Both the position numbers and the translations under genes were made by a program. From JBBIRT01 sp037441725 (GTDB taxonomy: Bacteria > Desulfobacterota > BSN033 > UBA1163): DNA of 29,120 nucleotides. Positions 1 to 7,035 of the stretch are shown here, piece after piece (within the stretch, counting starts at the first letter, position 1; the number at the start of each line of letters is the position of its first letter). The stretch is from contig JBBIRT010000022.1 of assembly GCA_037441725.1 (NCBI GenBank), forward strand, positions 1 through 29,120. The letters run 5' to 3'. Below the pieces are notes generated by a model. It ran no database searches, had not been told where the DNA came from, and saw only the letters and a list, made by a program, of their open reading frames with translations.

Positions 1-18
1 GCTCAAAAGTTTTTCCAT
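1..18 (-). CDS. Possible 5' end of a divergent gene cut by the window edge
   Basis: On the minus strand an ATG at position 18 is preceded, after a 4-base spacer, by a GGAGAGG ribosome-binding site (positions 23-29). Only six codons (MEKLLS) lie inside the window, so no function can be given. The arrangement would make it divergent from the radical SAM gene, with the repeat-bearing region 19-148 as shared control region. This rests on the start site alone and could be chance. Confidence 0.35.
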
Positions 19-49
19 CACACCTCTCCATTCTATATGGCTTAAGATA

Positions 50-120
50 CTTTTCCAGAGATCTCGGATAGAGACCTCTGAAAAAGTTTAGAAACTCTTT
101 TTGAAATCGTTTTCAGAGAT
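50..120. repeat. Cluster of inverted and direct repeats upstream of the radical SAM gene
   Basis: Positions 50-65 and 71-86 form an imperfect inverted repeat (14 of 16 positions complementary) around a 5-base loop. The core TTTTCCAGAGAT (51-62) recurs as TTTTCAGAGAT at 110-120, and the inverted copy CTCTGAAAAAG lies at 75-85. The right arm ends in A residues rather than U, so it is not a plus-strand terminator. It lies between two possibly divergent starts and could be a regulator-binding region. No clear ribosome-binding site or strong promoter was seen for the gene at 149. Confidence 0.45.
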
Positions 121-148
121 TAAATAAATGAATCCTTAAAAAACAAAA

Positions 149-1555
149 ATGAAGGTATTATTAATCCAACCAGGACATAAGAAAAAGACCATAGGATTTG
201 ATCGAATGATCTTCTGTGAACCTTTAGGCTTAGAAATGGTAGCCGGGGCATTAAAAGATCATCAGGTCCGGCTTCTGGATATGAGGCTGGAGAACAATCT
301 TCATCAAGTCCTTTCTTCCTTTCAGCCAGAAATCTGTGGAATTAGTTGTTCCTATACGATCGATGTATCTTCCACTCTTCAAATAGCTCAGGAGATCAAA
401 GGGAATGGAAAATCCCCCTTCGTAGTGATTGGTGGGCATCATGCTACGATGATGCCTAAGGACTTCTTTAAAAAAGAGATTGATGCCGTTGTGATTGGAG
501 AAGGGGAATGGACGATGAAGGGTCTGGTGAAAGCCTTGGAGAAAGGGGAAGACCTCAAAGCGATTCCCGGACTCTTCATTAAAAATGGTGAAGACTTCAG
601 TTATACAGGAAAGAGGGATTTCATTGAGGATTTAGACTCTCTCCCTTACCCTGATGATAATATCATTCGGAAATATCGACGATCCTATTACATGGGTTTC
701 CAAAAGCCTTTGGCTTTGGTTGAAACCGCCAGGGGATGTCCTTATCATTGTAATTTTTGCAGCGTCTGGATTTTTTATCAGGGGCGTTGCAGGATGAAAA
801 GTCCGGAGAGGGTAATTTCCGAGTTGATGCGACTCCAGGAAAAGAAGGTCCTCTTTACTGATGACAATTTCCTCATGAATGTGGCCCGAGCCGAAGAGAT
901 TGCGAGAGAGATTAAGAAAAAGAAAATAAGAAAAAAGTTTACCTTCCAGGCAAGAAGCGATACCATTGTTCAACATCCTGAGCTCATCGTCCAATGGAAA
1001 GAGGCTGGTCTCAGGGGTGTTTTTATTGGGTTTGAAAAGATTCGGGATGAGGCCTTGGCCTCCATTGATAAGAGGAATAGTGTTAAAAATAACGAAAGGG
1101 CCTTAGAGATATTGCATACCTTAGGGATCGATGTCTGGGCCTCCTTTATCGTAGATCCTGATTATGAAAAAGAGGATTTTGAAAGACTCAGATCTTATAT
1201 CATCGACCATCATATTCGAACGCCTACCTTCTCAATCCTCACCCCCCTCCCTGGAACGCCTCTCTTTACAGAAAAGGAGGATAAATTAACGACTAAAAAT
1301 TACGATCTTTTCGATATTGCCCATGCCGTTCTCACGACAAAGCTTCCATTGAAAGAATTCTATGAGGAGTATGCAAAACTCTGGGACACCCCTTATTCCA
1401 AATACCAACTGATCTGGGAAGGGTTTAGGGCTCTTCTCAAAGGACATTTCACCCTCTCCCAATTGATGAGGATGCTTTGGTCTGCTCAAAAACTCTCTGA
1501 TCCTTCTTTCTACCTAAGTCATTCTGAAGTCAATGCAAATTCCCACAGTCATTGA
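149..1555 (+). CDS. B12-binding radical SAM protein, HpnR-like
   Basis: This 468-residue protein has an N-terminal cobalamin-binding Rossmann domain (about residues 1-140; VIGGHHAT at 93-100 and VIGEGE at 115-120). A radical SAM core follows, with cluster cysteines C197, C201 and C204 in a CX3CX2C motif (ARGCPYHCNFC). The cobalamin-binding DXHXXG motif is absent, as is usual in this class of B12 radical SAM proteins. The C-terminal motif LFDIAHAVLTTKLPL closely matches what I recall of the hopanoid C-3 methylase HpnR, so methyl transfer to an unactivated carbon of a lipid is a reasonable guess. No hopanoid gene lies nearby, so the substrate is unknown. The start lacks a clear Shine-Dalgarno sequence. 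The gene converges on the PfkB-family kinase gene; the 185-base gap shows no convincing terminator. I am sure of the family but not of the substrate. Confidence 0.9.
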   Translation: MKVLLIQPGHKKKTIGFDRMIFCEPLGLEMVAGALKDHQVRLLDMRLENNLHQVLSSFQPEICGISCSYTIDVSSTLQIAQEIKGNGKSPFVVIGGHHATMMPKDFFKKEIDAVVIGEGEWTMKGLVKALEKGEDLKAIPGLFIKNGEDFSYTGKRDFIEDLDSLPYPDDNIIRKYRRSYYMGFQKPLALVETARGCPYHCNFCSVWIFYQGRCRMKSPERVISELMRLQEKKVLFTDDNFLMNVARAEEIAREIKKKKIRKKFTFQARSDTIVQHPELIVQWKEAGLRGVFIGFEKIRDEALASIDKRNSVKNNERALEILHTLGIDVWASFIVDPDYEKEDFERLRSYIIDHHIRTPTFSILTPLPGTPLFTEKEDKLTTKNYDLFDIAHAVLTTKLPLKEFYEEYAKLWDTPYSKYQLIWEGFRALLKGHFTLSQLMRMLWSAQKLSDPSFYLSHSEVNANSHSH

Positions 1556-1740
1556 AAATGTTCTAAAGACTACCCTCCTTGACAGAGCATCACCCACCTA
1601 CAATGGAAATGCCCCAGGAGTATGGTTACGGGGACGAGGCCTGTTTCATATATCGTTAAAGGGCTTCGTCAAATTCCTAAGATGATCAACCTAACCAATA
1701 GACGATACAGGCATCTTACCGTTTTCTTTAGACGTTTTTT

Positions 1741-2688
1741 CTATCCAATTTGCATGGAGAGAAATCTCTGGACTTCTTCCAAGGTGGGGATCCCTTTTCT
1801 TCCACCAAGATCTCTACACTTCAGGGCTGCCACCGCATTGGAAAACTTTAAAATTTCTGAAATCTCCCAATGCTGCAGGAGCCCATAAATGAATCCTCCA
1901 TGAAAGACATCTCCTGCACCAGTGGTATCTACAGTCTTGACTCTAAATCCTTGGGTATAGAGTATTTCACCATCCACTAAGGCCATTGAACCTTCATGCC
2001 CTAAGGTGGCACATAGAAATCCAGGGGTATACTTTTGAAGCTCAAGAAGGGCTTTTTCTCTATCTGAAATCCCCGTAAAAAGTTTAGGAAAGGATGAGGA
2101 GGTGATGAGAAAGTCAATCTCTTTGATCAATTCAGAGGTAAGCGGTTCCACCTTGTCAAGATCTAAAACGGTTAAAATCTTCTCTTCCTTTGCCCATTTA
2201 GCACATTGAATGGCGGCCCGGATGTCATGTCCATCCAGATGGAGAATTTTTCCAGAGCAAACCTCCTCTCTCTGAAGTTCACCTTCTCGATACATTAATC
2301 CTTCATCTCGGTTCCAGAGGATGGTTCTCTCTCCTGAAGGCTTATCGACAATAATCATAGCAAATTGGTTCGTTGCATGGGGTTCAATCCTTACGGAAGA
2401 GATATCCACTCCTTCACTACGGATGGAGTCCAAAGAGAATTGCCCCCACTCATCCCCTCCAACTTTTCCAATATATTTGGTCTTTACCCCCCATCGACTT
2501 AGAGCCACAAGGGCAGTGGCTACCTGACCTCCTCCTTGTTTGGAAAATCGTAGGATCTTCATTTTTGAATTGAGAGTGGGAAATTCAGGAACCAAACCGA
2601 GGAGGTCAACCGAATTGAGTCCCATCCCAACGACCTCAAAAGGTTTTTCTTCCGTAAAAGTAAGGTTAAAATACCTGTCCCTCATCAT
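1741..2688 (-). CDS. PfkB-family carbohydrate kinase
   Basis: This 315-residue ribokinase-like (PfkB) kinase transfers phosphate from ATP to a sugar or related alcohol. The glycine-rich substrate region (QGGGQVATA, residues 51-59) and GKVGGDEWG (about 74-82) are present. The C-terminal signature DTTGAGD at 254-260 contains the catalytic base D260 and forms the anion hole. The substrate cannot be read from sequence: ribokinase, fructokinase, nucleoside kinase and sulfofructose kinase relatives share these motifs. It is the second gene of a minus-strand pair, 37 bases after the alpha/beta hydrolase, and is probably co-transcribed with it. Two ATG codons stand in tandem at the start (MMRD). The AGAGGG site sits directly against the first, so the second ATG (2685) may be the one used. 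Confidence 0.9.
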   Translation of the reverse strand: MMRDRYFNLTFTEEKPFEVVGMGLNSVDLLGLVPEFPTLNSKMKILRFSKQGGGQVATALVALSRWGVKTKYIGKVGGDEWGQFSLDSIRSEGVDISSVRIEPHATNQFAMIIVDKPSGERTILWNRDEGLMYREGELQREEVCSGKILHLDGHDIRAAIQCAKWAKEEKILTVLDLDKVEPLTSELIKEIDFLITSSSFPKLFTGISDREKALLELQKYTPGFLCATLGHEGSMALVDGEILYTQGFRVKTVDTTGAGDVFHGGFIYGLLQHWEISEILKFSNAVAALKCRDLGGRKGIPTLEEVQRFLSMQIG

Positions 2689-2725
2689 CCCTCTTTAAGT
2701 AATTCCCTGGTAAATTTCTAAAACT

Positions 2726-3514
2726 TTATTTCTCCATTAAAAATTCTATAACCTCTTTTAAAAAGATTTCAGGAGCGGTGTCCATTGCCGCATGCTGTTG
2801 TCCTGGCAAGATTCTCAACTTACAATTTGGTAGAGATTCATGCAGAGCTTTGGTCGCCTCCTTAAAGAAGGATGGGCTATCACTCCCAAGGAGGAGTAAC
2901 GTAGGGGTTTCCATGTTTGAAAATCGCTCGGGCTGAAAAACATAAGATCGAACACTTTCTTCCTCCCTCGGAAGGGTGTGAGCCGTAGCGATTCTTAATG
3001 GCCAGTTGGGAAGGGATCTCAAGACAAGAATCTCATGGGGGGGAATGCCGACAATCTCTTTCAAGAAAATAAGTAAGGCCTTTTCACGGTGTCCTTCTCG
3101 AAGACATTCCTTCACACGATCTAAGGCGTGATTTGGGTCATCCTTCTGAATGACCGTCTGAATGGGAGGTTCATATAAAATGAGCTTTCTTAGGTTTTTG
3201 GCCTTAAGGGAAGCCTCCAGGGAACAGATTGCTCCATAGGAATGCCCCAAAAGATTTACTGGCCCAGGGATGGAATCAACGATTGCTATCACATCATCGC
3301 ACTCACATCCAATAGAATAGGATTGGGTATCTCCACTTTTTCCCCGACCTCTTCGATCGATAGCGTAAACCGTAAATTGCTGCTCCAATTTTGGTAGGAT
3401 GGGCATCCAACGGGAGTGATCAGAAGCTGCTCCATGGATCAAGACAAGGGGGGGACCCTGTCCCCTCTTTTCAAATGCGATCTGAATCCCATCCTTTGAC
3501 TGGATATATTCCAT
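2726..3514 (-). CDS. Alpha/beta hydrolase
   Basis: This 262-residue alpha/beta-hydrolase-fold protein has a recognisable triad: nucleophile S92 in GHSYG, acid D212 (LLGSDS) and histidine H241 (GQQHAAMD). The oxyanion-side motif HGAASDHS begins at about residue 27. It is probably a soluble esterase or lipase-like enzyme; the substrate is unknown. The start was chosen at 3514 because a perfect AGGAGG (3524-3529) lies 9 bases upstream. An in-frame ATG at 3544 would add ten residues but has no ribosome-binding site. It is first of a two-gene unit with the PfkB-family kinase, suggesting release of a sugar or alcohol and its phosphorylation, which is speculative. A palindromic site lies 45 bases upstream of the start. 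Confidence 0.85.
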   Translation of the reverse strand: MEYIQSKDGIQIAFEKRGQGPPLVLIHGAASDHSRWMPILPKLEQQFTVYAIDRRGRGKSGDTQSYSIGCECDDVIAIVDSIPGPVNLLGHSYGAICSLEASLKAKNLRKLILYEPPIQTVIQKDDPNHALDRVKECLREGHREKALLIFLKEIVGIPPHEILVLRSLPNWPLRIATAHTLPREEESVRSYVFQPERFSNMETPTLLLLGSDSPSFFKEATKALHESLPNCKLRILPGQQHAAMDTAPEIFLKEVIEFLMEK

Positions 3515-3559
3515 CACTCCATTCCTCCTGAATTCAATCATCACAAGATTTTTTCTTAA

Positions 3560-3593
3560 TAGGATAATTATCCTACTTGGATCATATTTTCAA
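3560..3593 (-). promoter_or_regulatory. Candidate promoter with perfect 16-bp palindrome for the hydrolase-kinase unit
   Basis: TAGGATAATTATCCTA at 3560-3575 is a perfect 16-base palindrome. Read on the minus strand, TTGAAA (3588-3593) and GATAAT (3567-3572) resemble -35 and -10 boxes, but the spacer is only 15 bases. The palindrome covers the -10 box, the expected place for a dimeric repressor. The promoter call is weak; the palindrome itself is plain. Confidence 0.45.
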
Positions 3594-3718
3594 ATCTATT
3601 TCTAATTGTCAAAAGGCCTTCATCATCTATGCAATCTGCGACCCATCCAAAAGGAGAATAAGGAAGAATATCCTCCTATGGCTCAATGATTCATCAAGGG
3701 GTAGATAGATCTCCAGGG

Positions 3719-3748
3719 TTGACTCAAAGGGGGGACTCGTTGTATAAA
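3719..3748 (+). promoter_or_regulatory. Sigma70-type promoter for glmU operon
   Basis: TTGACT (3719-3724) and TATAAA (3743-3748), each one base off consensus, are separated by 18 bases. A transcript would start near 3755, leaving a leader of about 22 bases with the GGAAGG ribosome-binding site (3763-3768) ahead of the TTG start of glmU. There is no room for a riboswitch in this leader, and no glmS ribozyme was seen before glmS. Confidence 0.65.
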
Positions 3749-3776
3749 AAAGGTAACTTCTTGGAAGGTAAGAAAA

Positions 3777-5177
3777 TTGGAGGGCATTGCGACCATCATC
3801 CTTGCTGCTGGAAAAGGGACTCGGATGAAATCAGATTTGGTGAAGGTCCTTCATCCTGTCTTGGGACTTCCCATGCTTTCCTATCCAATTCAACTTTCTT
3901 TGAATGGGCTCAAGGCTGAAAAGACGATTGTGGTGGTGGGTCACCAGGCAGATCGGATTCAGGAAAAATTTAAAGATCTCCAGATCGATTTCGCCTTCCA
4001 AAAAGAACAACTGGGCACAGGCCATGCGGTGCTACAAGCCATTCCATTTCTTGAATCGTTCAAAGGTACGGTATTGATTCTCTGTGGAGATGTTCCCCTT
4101 GTGAAGACTGAAACCCTTCAATCTTTCGTAGAGTCCTTTAGAGAAGTTGAATCAACCCTCTCGGTATTAACAGCCATCGTTGGAAACCCCTTTGGATATG
4201 GTCGGATCTTAAGGAATTTAGAAGGCTGGCTTGAAAGGATCGTTGAAGAAAAGGACGCCACAGAAGAAGAGAGAATGATCCGTGAAATCAATACAGGGAT
4301 CTATTGTATTCGATCCTCCTTCCTCATGGAAGGCTTGGGAGAGATTGGAAGAGAGAATGCTCAAAGGGAATACTATCTTACAGACTTGGTTGAGATTGCA
4401 AGAAAGAGGGGTCTGAGATGTTCTGCCCATATTGCACCCAAACCTGAAGAAGTCATGGGAATCAATACGAGGATTGATCTTGCCACCGCCAACGAATTTC
4501 TTAGACAGGAGAAGTTAAGGTCCCTGATGCTTTCTGGAGTAACCATCATCGATCCTAAAACCACTTACGTAGATCAAGCCGTTGAAGTCGGAAAGGATAC
4601 GGTTCTCTATCCCAATTGTTATCTCTATGGAAAGACACAAATTGGTGAACGTTGCTTGGTTGAATCCAATTCAATGATTTCGGATTCCCAGATTGGAAAC
4701 GATGTGATCATTCGCCCAAATTCAGTCATCACAGAAAGCAAGATTGAAGAGGGAGCCTCCATCGGTCCCTTCGCCCATCTAAGACCTTTGAGTGAAATAA
4801 AGACGAAGGCGAAAATAGGTAACTTTGTGGAGGTCAAGAAGTCAGTCATCGGAAAGGGTTCAAAGGCCAACCATCTTTCCTATATCGGTGATTCTGTTTT
4901 GGGCGAGGAGGTCAATATTGGGGCTGGAACCATTACTTGTAACTATGATGGTTTCAAGAAGCATCAAACGATCATTGGGAATCGAGTCTTTGTTGGGTCG
5001 AATGTTGAATTGATCGCCCCTGTCAAAGTTGGCAATGACTCTTTAATCGGTGCTGGCACAACCGTGACGAAGGATGTCCCAGAAGGGGCATTGGCCATCA
5101 GCAGGGTAAAACAGAAGAACATCAAAGGCTGGAGAAAGAAGCTGGATCTCAGGCAAAAAGGAAATAAAAAGGATTAG
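3777..5177 (+). CDS. glmU: Bifunctional GlcNAc-1-P uridyltransferase / GlcN-1-P acetyltransferase GlmU
   Basis: GlmU makes UDP-N-acetylglucosamine for peptidoglycan and lipopolysaccharide: it acetylates glucosamine-1-phosphate with acetyl-CoA, then transfers UMP from UTP. The N-terminal pyrophosphorylase domain carries LAAGKGTRMKS (residues 9-19) and CGDVPL (103-108). The C-terminal left-handed beta-helix has many hexapeptide repeats from about 255 to 440, with catalytic H366 in NHLSYIGD and NYDG at 389-392. Length (466) is normal for the family. The start is TTG, chosen because GGAAGG lies 8 bases upstream and no ATG precedes the conserved N terminus. Three bases separate it from glmS, so the two consecutive steps of amino-sugar synthesis are made from one transcript. 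Confidence 0.96.
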   Translation: MEGIATIILAAGKGTRMKSDLVKVLHPVLGLPMLSYPIQLSLNGLKAEKTIVVVGHQADRIQEKFKDLQIDFAFQKEQLGTGHAVLQAIPFLESFKGTVLILCGDVPLVKTETLQSFVESFREVESTLSVLTAIVGNPFGYGRILRNLEGWLERIVEEKDATEEERMIREINTGIYCIRSSFLMEGLGEIGRENAQREYYLTDLVEIARKRGLRCSAHIAPKPEEVMGINTRIDLATANEFLRQEKLRSLMLSGVTIIDPKTTYVDQAVEVGKDTVLYPNCYLYGKTQIGERCLVESNSMISDSQIGNDVIIRPNSVITESKIEEGASIGPFAHLRPLSEIKTKAKIGNFVEVKKSVIGKGSKANHLSYIGDSVLGEEVNIGAGTITCNYDGFKKHQTIIGNRVFVGSNVELIAPVKVGNDSLIGAGTTVTKDVPEGALAISRVKQKNIKGWRKKLDLRQKGNKKD

Positions 5178-5180
5178 CCT

Positions 5181-7010
5181 ATGTGCGGCATCGTTGGGTA
5201 TGTTGGCCCGAGGGAGACGGCCAGGGTTCTTATTGAAGGACTCAAGCGACTTGAATATAGAGGATACGATTCAGCAGGGATTGCTGTCTTTCATCAAGGC
5301 AAGATCGAGATTCGAAGAAAAGAAGGAAAATTGACAAAGTTAGAGGAACTGATTAAAGGAGAGGCCTTTGATGGAAGGGTGGGAATCGGTCATACTCGAT
5401 GGGCAACCCATGGAAGACCCTCTGATGAAAATGCCCATCCCCATAAAGCCGGTAAAGTGGCTGTGGTGCACAATGGTATTATTGAAAATTATCTCCCGTT
5501 GAAAGAAAACCTCAAAGGCAAAGGCCATCTCTTCACCTCTGAAACCGATACAGAAATCATCTCCCATTTAATCGATGAATTCATCAAGGAGGGATATGCA
5601 TTCCTTGAAGCCGTGAGGGAGGCCCTAAATCAAATCAAGGGATCTTATGCATTGGGAATTCTTTTTGAAGGAGACGAATATTGTTTGATTGCGGCCCGAA
5701 AGGAAAGCCCCTTGGTGATTGGGCTTGGAGAAGGGGAGTATTTTATCGCATCAGATCTCCCTCCCATTTTACCCTATACCCAGAACTTTATCTTCATGGA
5801 GGATGACGAGGTCGCTCTTCTTTCCTCCAATCAAATGAAGATTTACGATCTCAAAGGGGAGGAGGTAGTCAAGGAGCCTAAGCGAATTGATTGGAATCCT
5901 TTGATGGCTGAAAAGGGTGGATATAAACATTTTATGTTGAAAGAAATCTTTGAACAACCCAGGGCAGTCATCGATACCATGAGGGGCCGACTCTCTGAGG
6001 AAAAAGGCGATGCCCTTCTTGAGGATGTCCATCTGGATCCAATCTTTCTCAAAACCCTTCGGCGGATCAATTTGATTGCTTGTGGAACCTCTTACCATGC
6101 CGCCTTAGTAGGGAAGTTTCTTATTGAAGAGTTTAGCAGAATTCCTGTGGAGGCAGATATCGGCTCCGAGTTTCGTTATCGGAATCCCATCGTCGGGAAG
6201 AATGATCTGCTTATTGCTATCTCCCAATCCGGGGAGACTGCTGACACCCTGGCAGCATTGAGAGAGGCAAAACGGAAGGGTGCAATGACCCTGGCCATCT
6301 GTAATGTTGTGGAGTCGAGCCTCGCTAGGGAGGCAGATCACGTGATCTATACCCATGCTGGACCTGAAATCAGTGTGGCCTCTACCAAAACCTTTGCCAC
6401 CCAATTGGTCATCCTATTTCTCCTTGCCCTTCGAATGGGAAGGGAGTTAGGTTTCCTTTCCTTTGAAGAAGGGAGAAGGTTGATTGAGGAGTTGGTAAGA
6501 ATCCCCCATCACATGGAAGAGCTCCTAAGGACCTCCCCTCAAGTGGCCAAGATTGCCAGAAAATATCTCTATGCCAGGGACTTCCTCTATCTTGGCAGGG
6601 GGATCAATTATCCCATCGCTTTGGAAGGGGCGCTTAAATTGAAAGAAATCTCTTATGTCCATGCAGAGGGGTATCCTGCAGGCGAGATGAAACACGGGCC
6701 GATTGCTTTGATAGATCGGGATGTGCCTGTCGTCGTCCTTGCAACAAAGAACAATATTTATGACAAAGTGGTTTCGAATATTGAAGAGGCGAAGGCACGG
6801 GAAGGGAAGGTGATTGCTCTGGTCTCACCCTCGGATCGAGAGATCTTAAATAAAGTGGATGATGTAATTTTCATCCCCGAAACAATCCCCTCTCTCACTC
6901 CTATCCTGCTCACCATTCCCCTGCAACTCCTGGCCTATTATATGGCTGATTTCAAAGGCACGGATGTGGATCAGCCAAGGAACTTAGCGAAAAGCGTCAC
7001 CGTTGAATAA
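5181..7010 (+). CDS. glmS: Glutamine--fructose-6-phosphate aminotransferase GlmS
   Basis: GlmS converts fructose-6-phosphate and glutamine to glucosamine-6-phosphate, the entry step of hexosamine synthesis. The protein (609 residues, normal length) opens with MCGIVGYVG, in which Cys2 becomes the N-terminal nucleophile of the glutaminase domain (about 1-225). HTRWATHG and the CGTSYHA region of the first SIS isomerase domain follow, then SQSGET and a second SIS domain. The C terminus DVDQPRNLAKSVTVE is the family's standard ending. AAGGA lies 8 bases before the ATG. The gene follows glmU by 3 bases and its end abuts or slightly overlaps the helicase gene. Control by a glmS ribozyme is not possible in this spacing. 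Confidence 0.97.
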   Translation: MCGIVGYVGPRETARVLIEGLKRLEYRGYDSAGIAVFHQGKIEIRRKEGKLTKLEELIKGEAFDGRVGIGHTRWATHGRPSDENAHPHKAGKVAVVHNGIIENYLPLKENLKGKGHLFTSETDTEIISHLIDEFIKEGYAFLEAVREALNQIKGSYALGILFEGDEYCLIAARKESPLVIGLGEGEYFIASDLPPILPYTQNFIFMEDDEVALLSSNQMKIYDLKGEEVVKEPKRIDWNPLMAEKGGYKHFMLKEIFEQPRAVIDTMRGRLSEEKGDALLEDVHLDPIFLKTLRRINLIACGTSYHAALVGKFLIEEFSRIPVEADIGSEFRYRNPIVGKNDLLIAISQSGETADTLAALREAKRKGAMTLAICNVVESSLAREADHVIYTHAGPEISVASTKTFATQLVILFLLALRMGRELGFLSFEEGRRLIEELVRIPHHMEELLRTSPQVAKIARKYLYARDFLYLGRGINYPIALEGALKLKEISYVHAEGYPAGEMKHGPIALIDRDVPVVVLATKNNIYDKVVSNIEEAKAREGKVIALVSPSDREILNKVDDVIFIPETIPSLTPILLTIPLQLLAYYMADFKGTDVDQPRNLAKSVTVE

Positions 7011-7012
7011 AC

Positions 7013-7029
7013 ATTCTGATTTTCAGAAT
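7013..7029 (+). other. Small hairpin at the glmS-helicase junction
   Basis: ATTCTGA (7013-7019) and TCAGAAT (7023-7029) form a perfect 7-bp stem with a 3-base loop, directly after the glmS stop and 6 bases before the ATG at 7036. No U-run follows, so it is not an intrinsic terminator. It could lower translation of the helicase or mark an RNA cleavage site. Confidence 0.35.
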
Positions 7030-7035
7030 CATATC

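Noticed and set aside
1579..1584. Perfect TTGACA in the gap after the radical SAM gene
   Set aside because: No acceptable -10 at 16-18 bases, and no plus-strand gene follows; open frames there are antisense to the PfkB-family kinase gene.
1633..1670. Hairpin GACGAGGCC / GGGCTTCGTC downstream of the radical SAM gene
   Set aside because: The 9-bp stem has a long 19-base loop and no U-run on either strand, so I did not call it a terminator.
1622..1888. Short open frames overlapping larger genes, such as this one on the plus strand
   Set aside because: They lie antisense to or within genes with clear family motifs, lack ribosome-binding sites and show no recognisable protein features.
5178..5180. 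glmS ribozyme
   Set aside because: Only three bases separate glmU and glmS, so there is no room for one.
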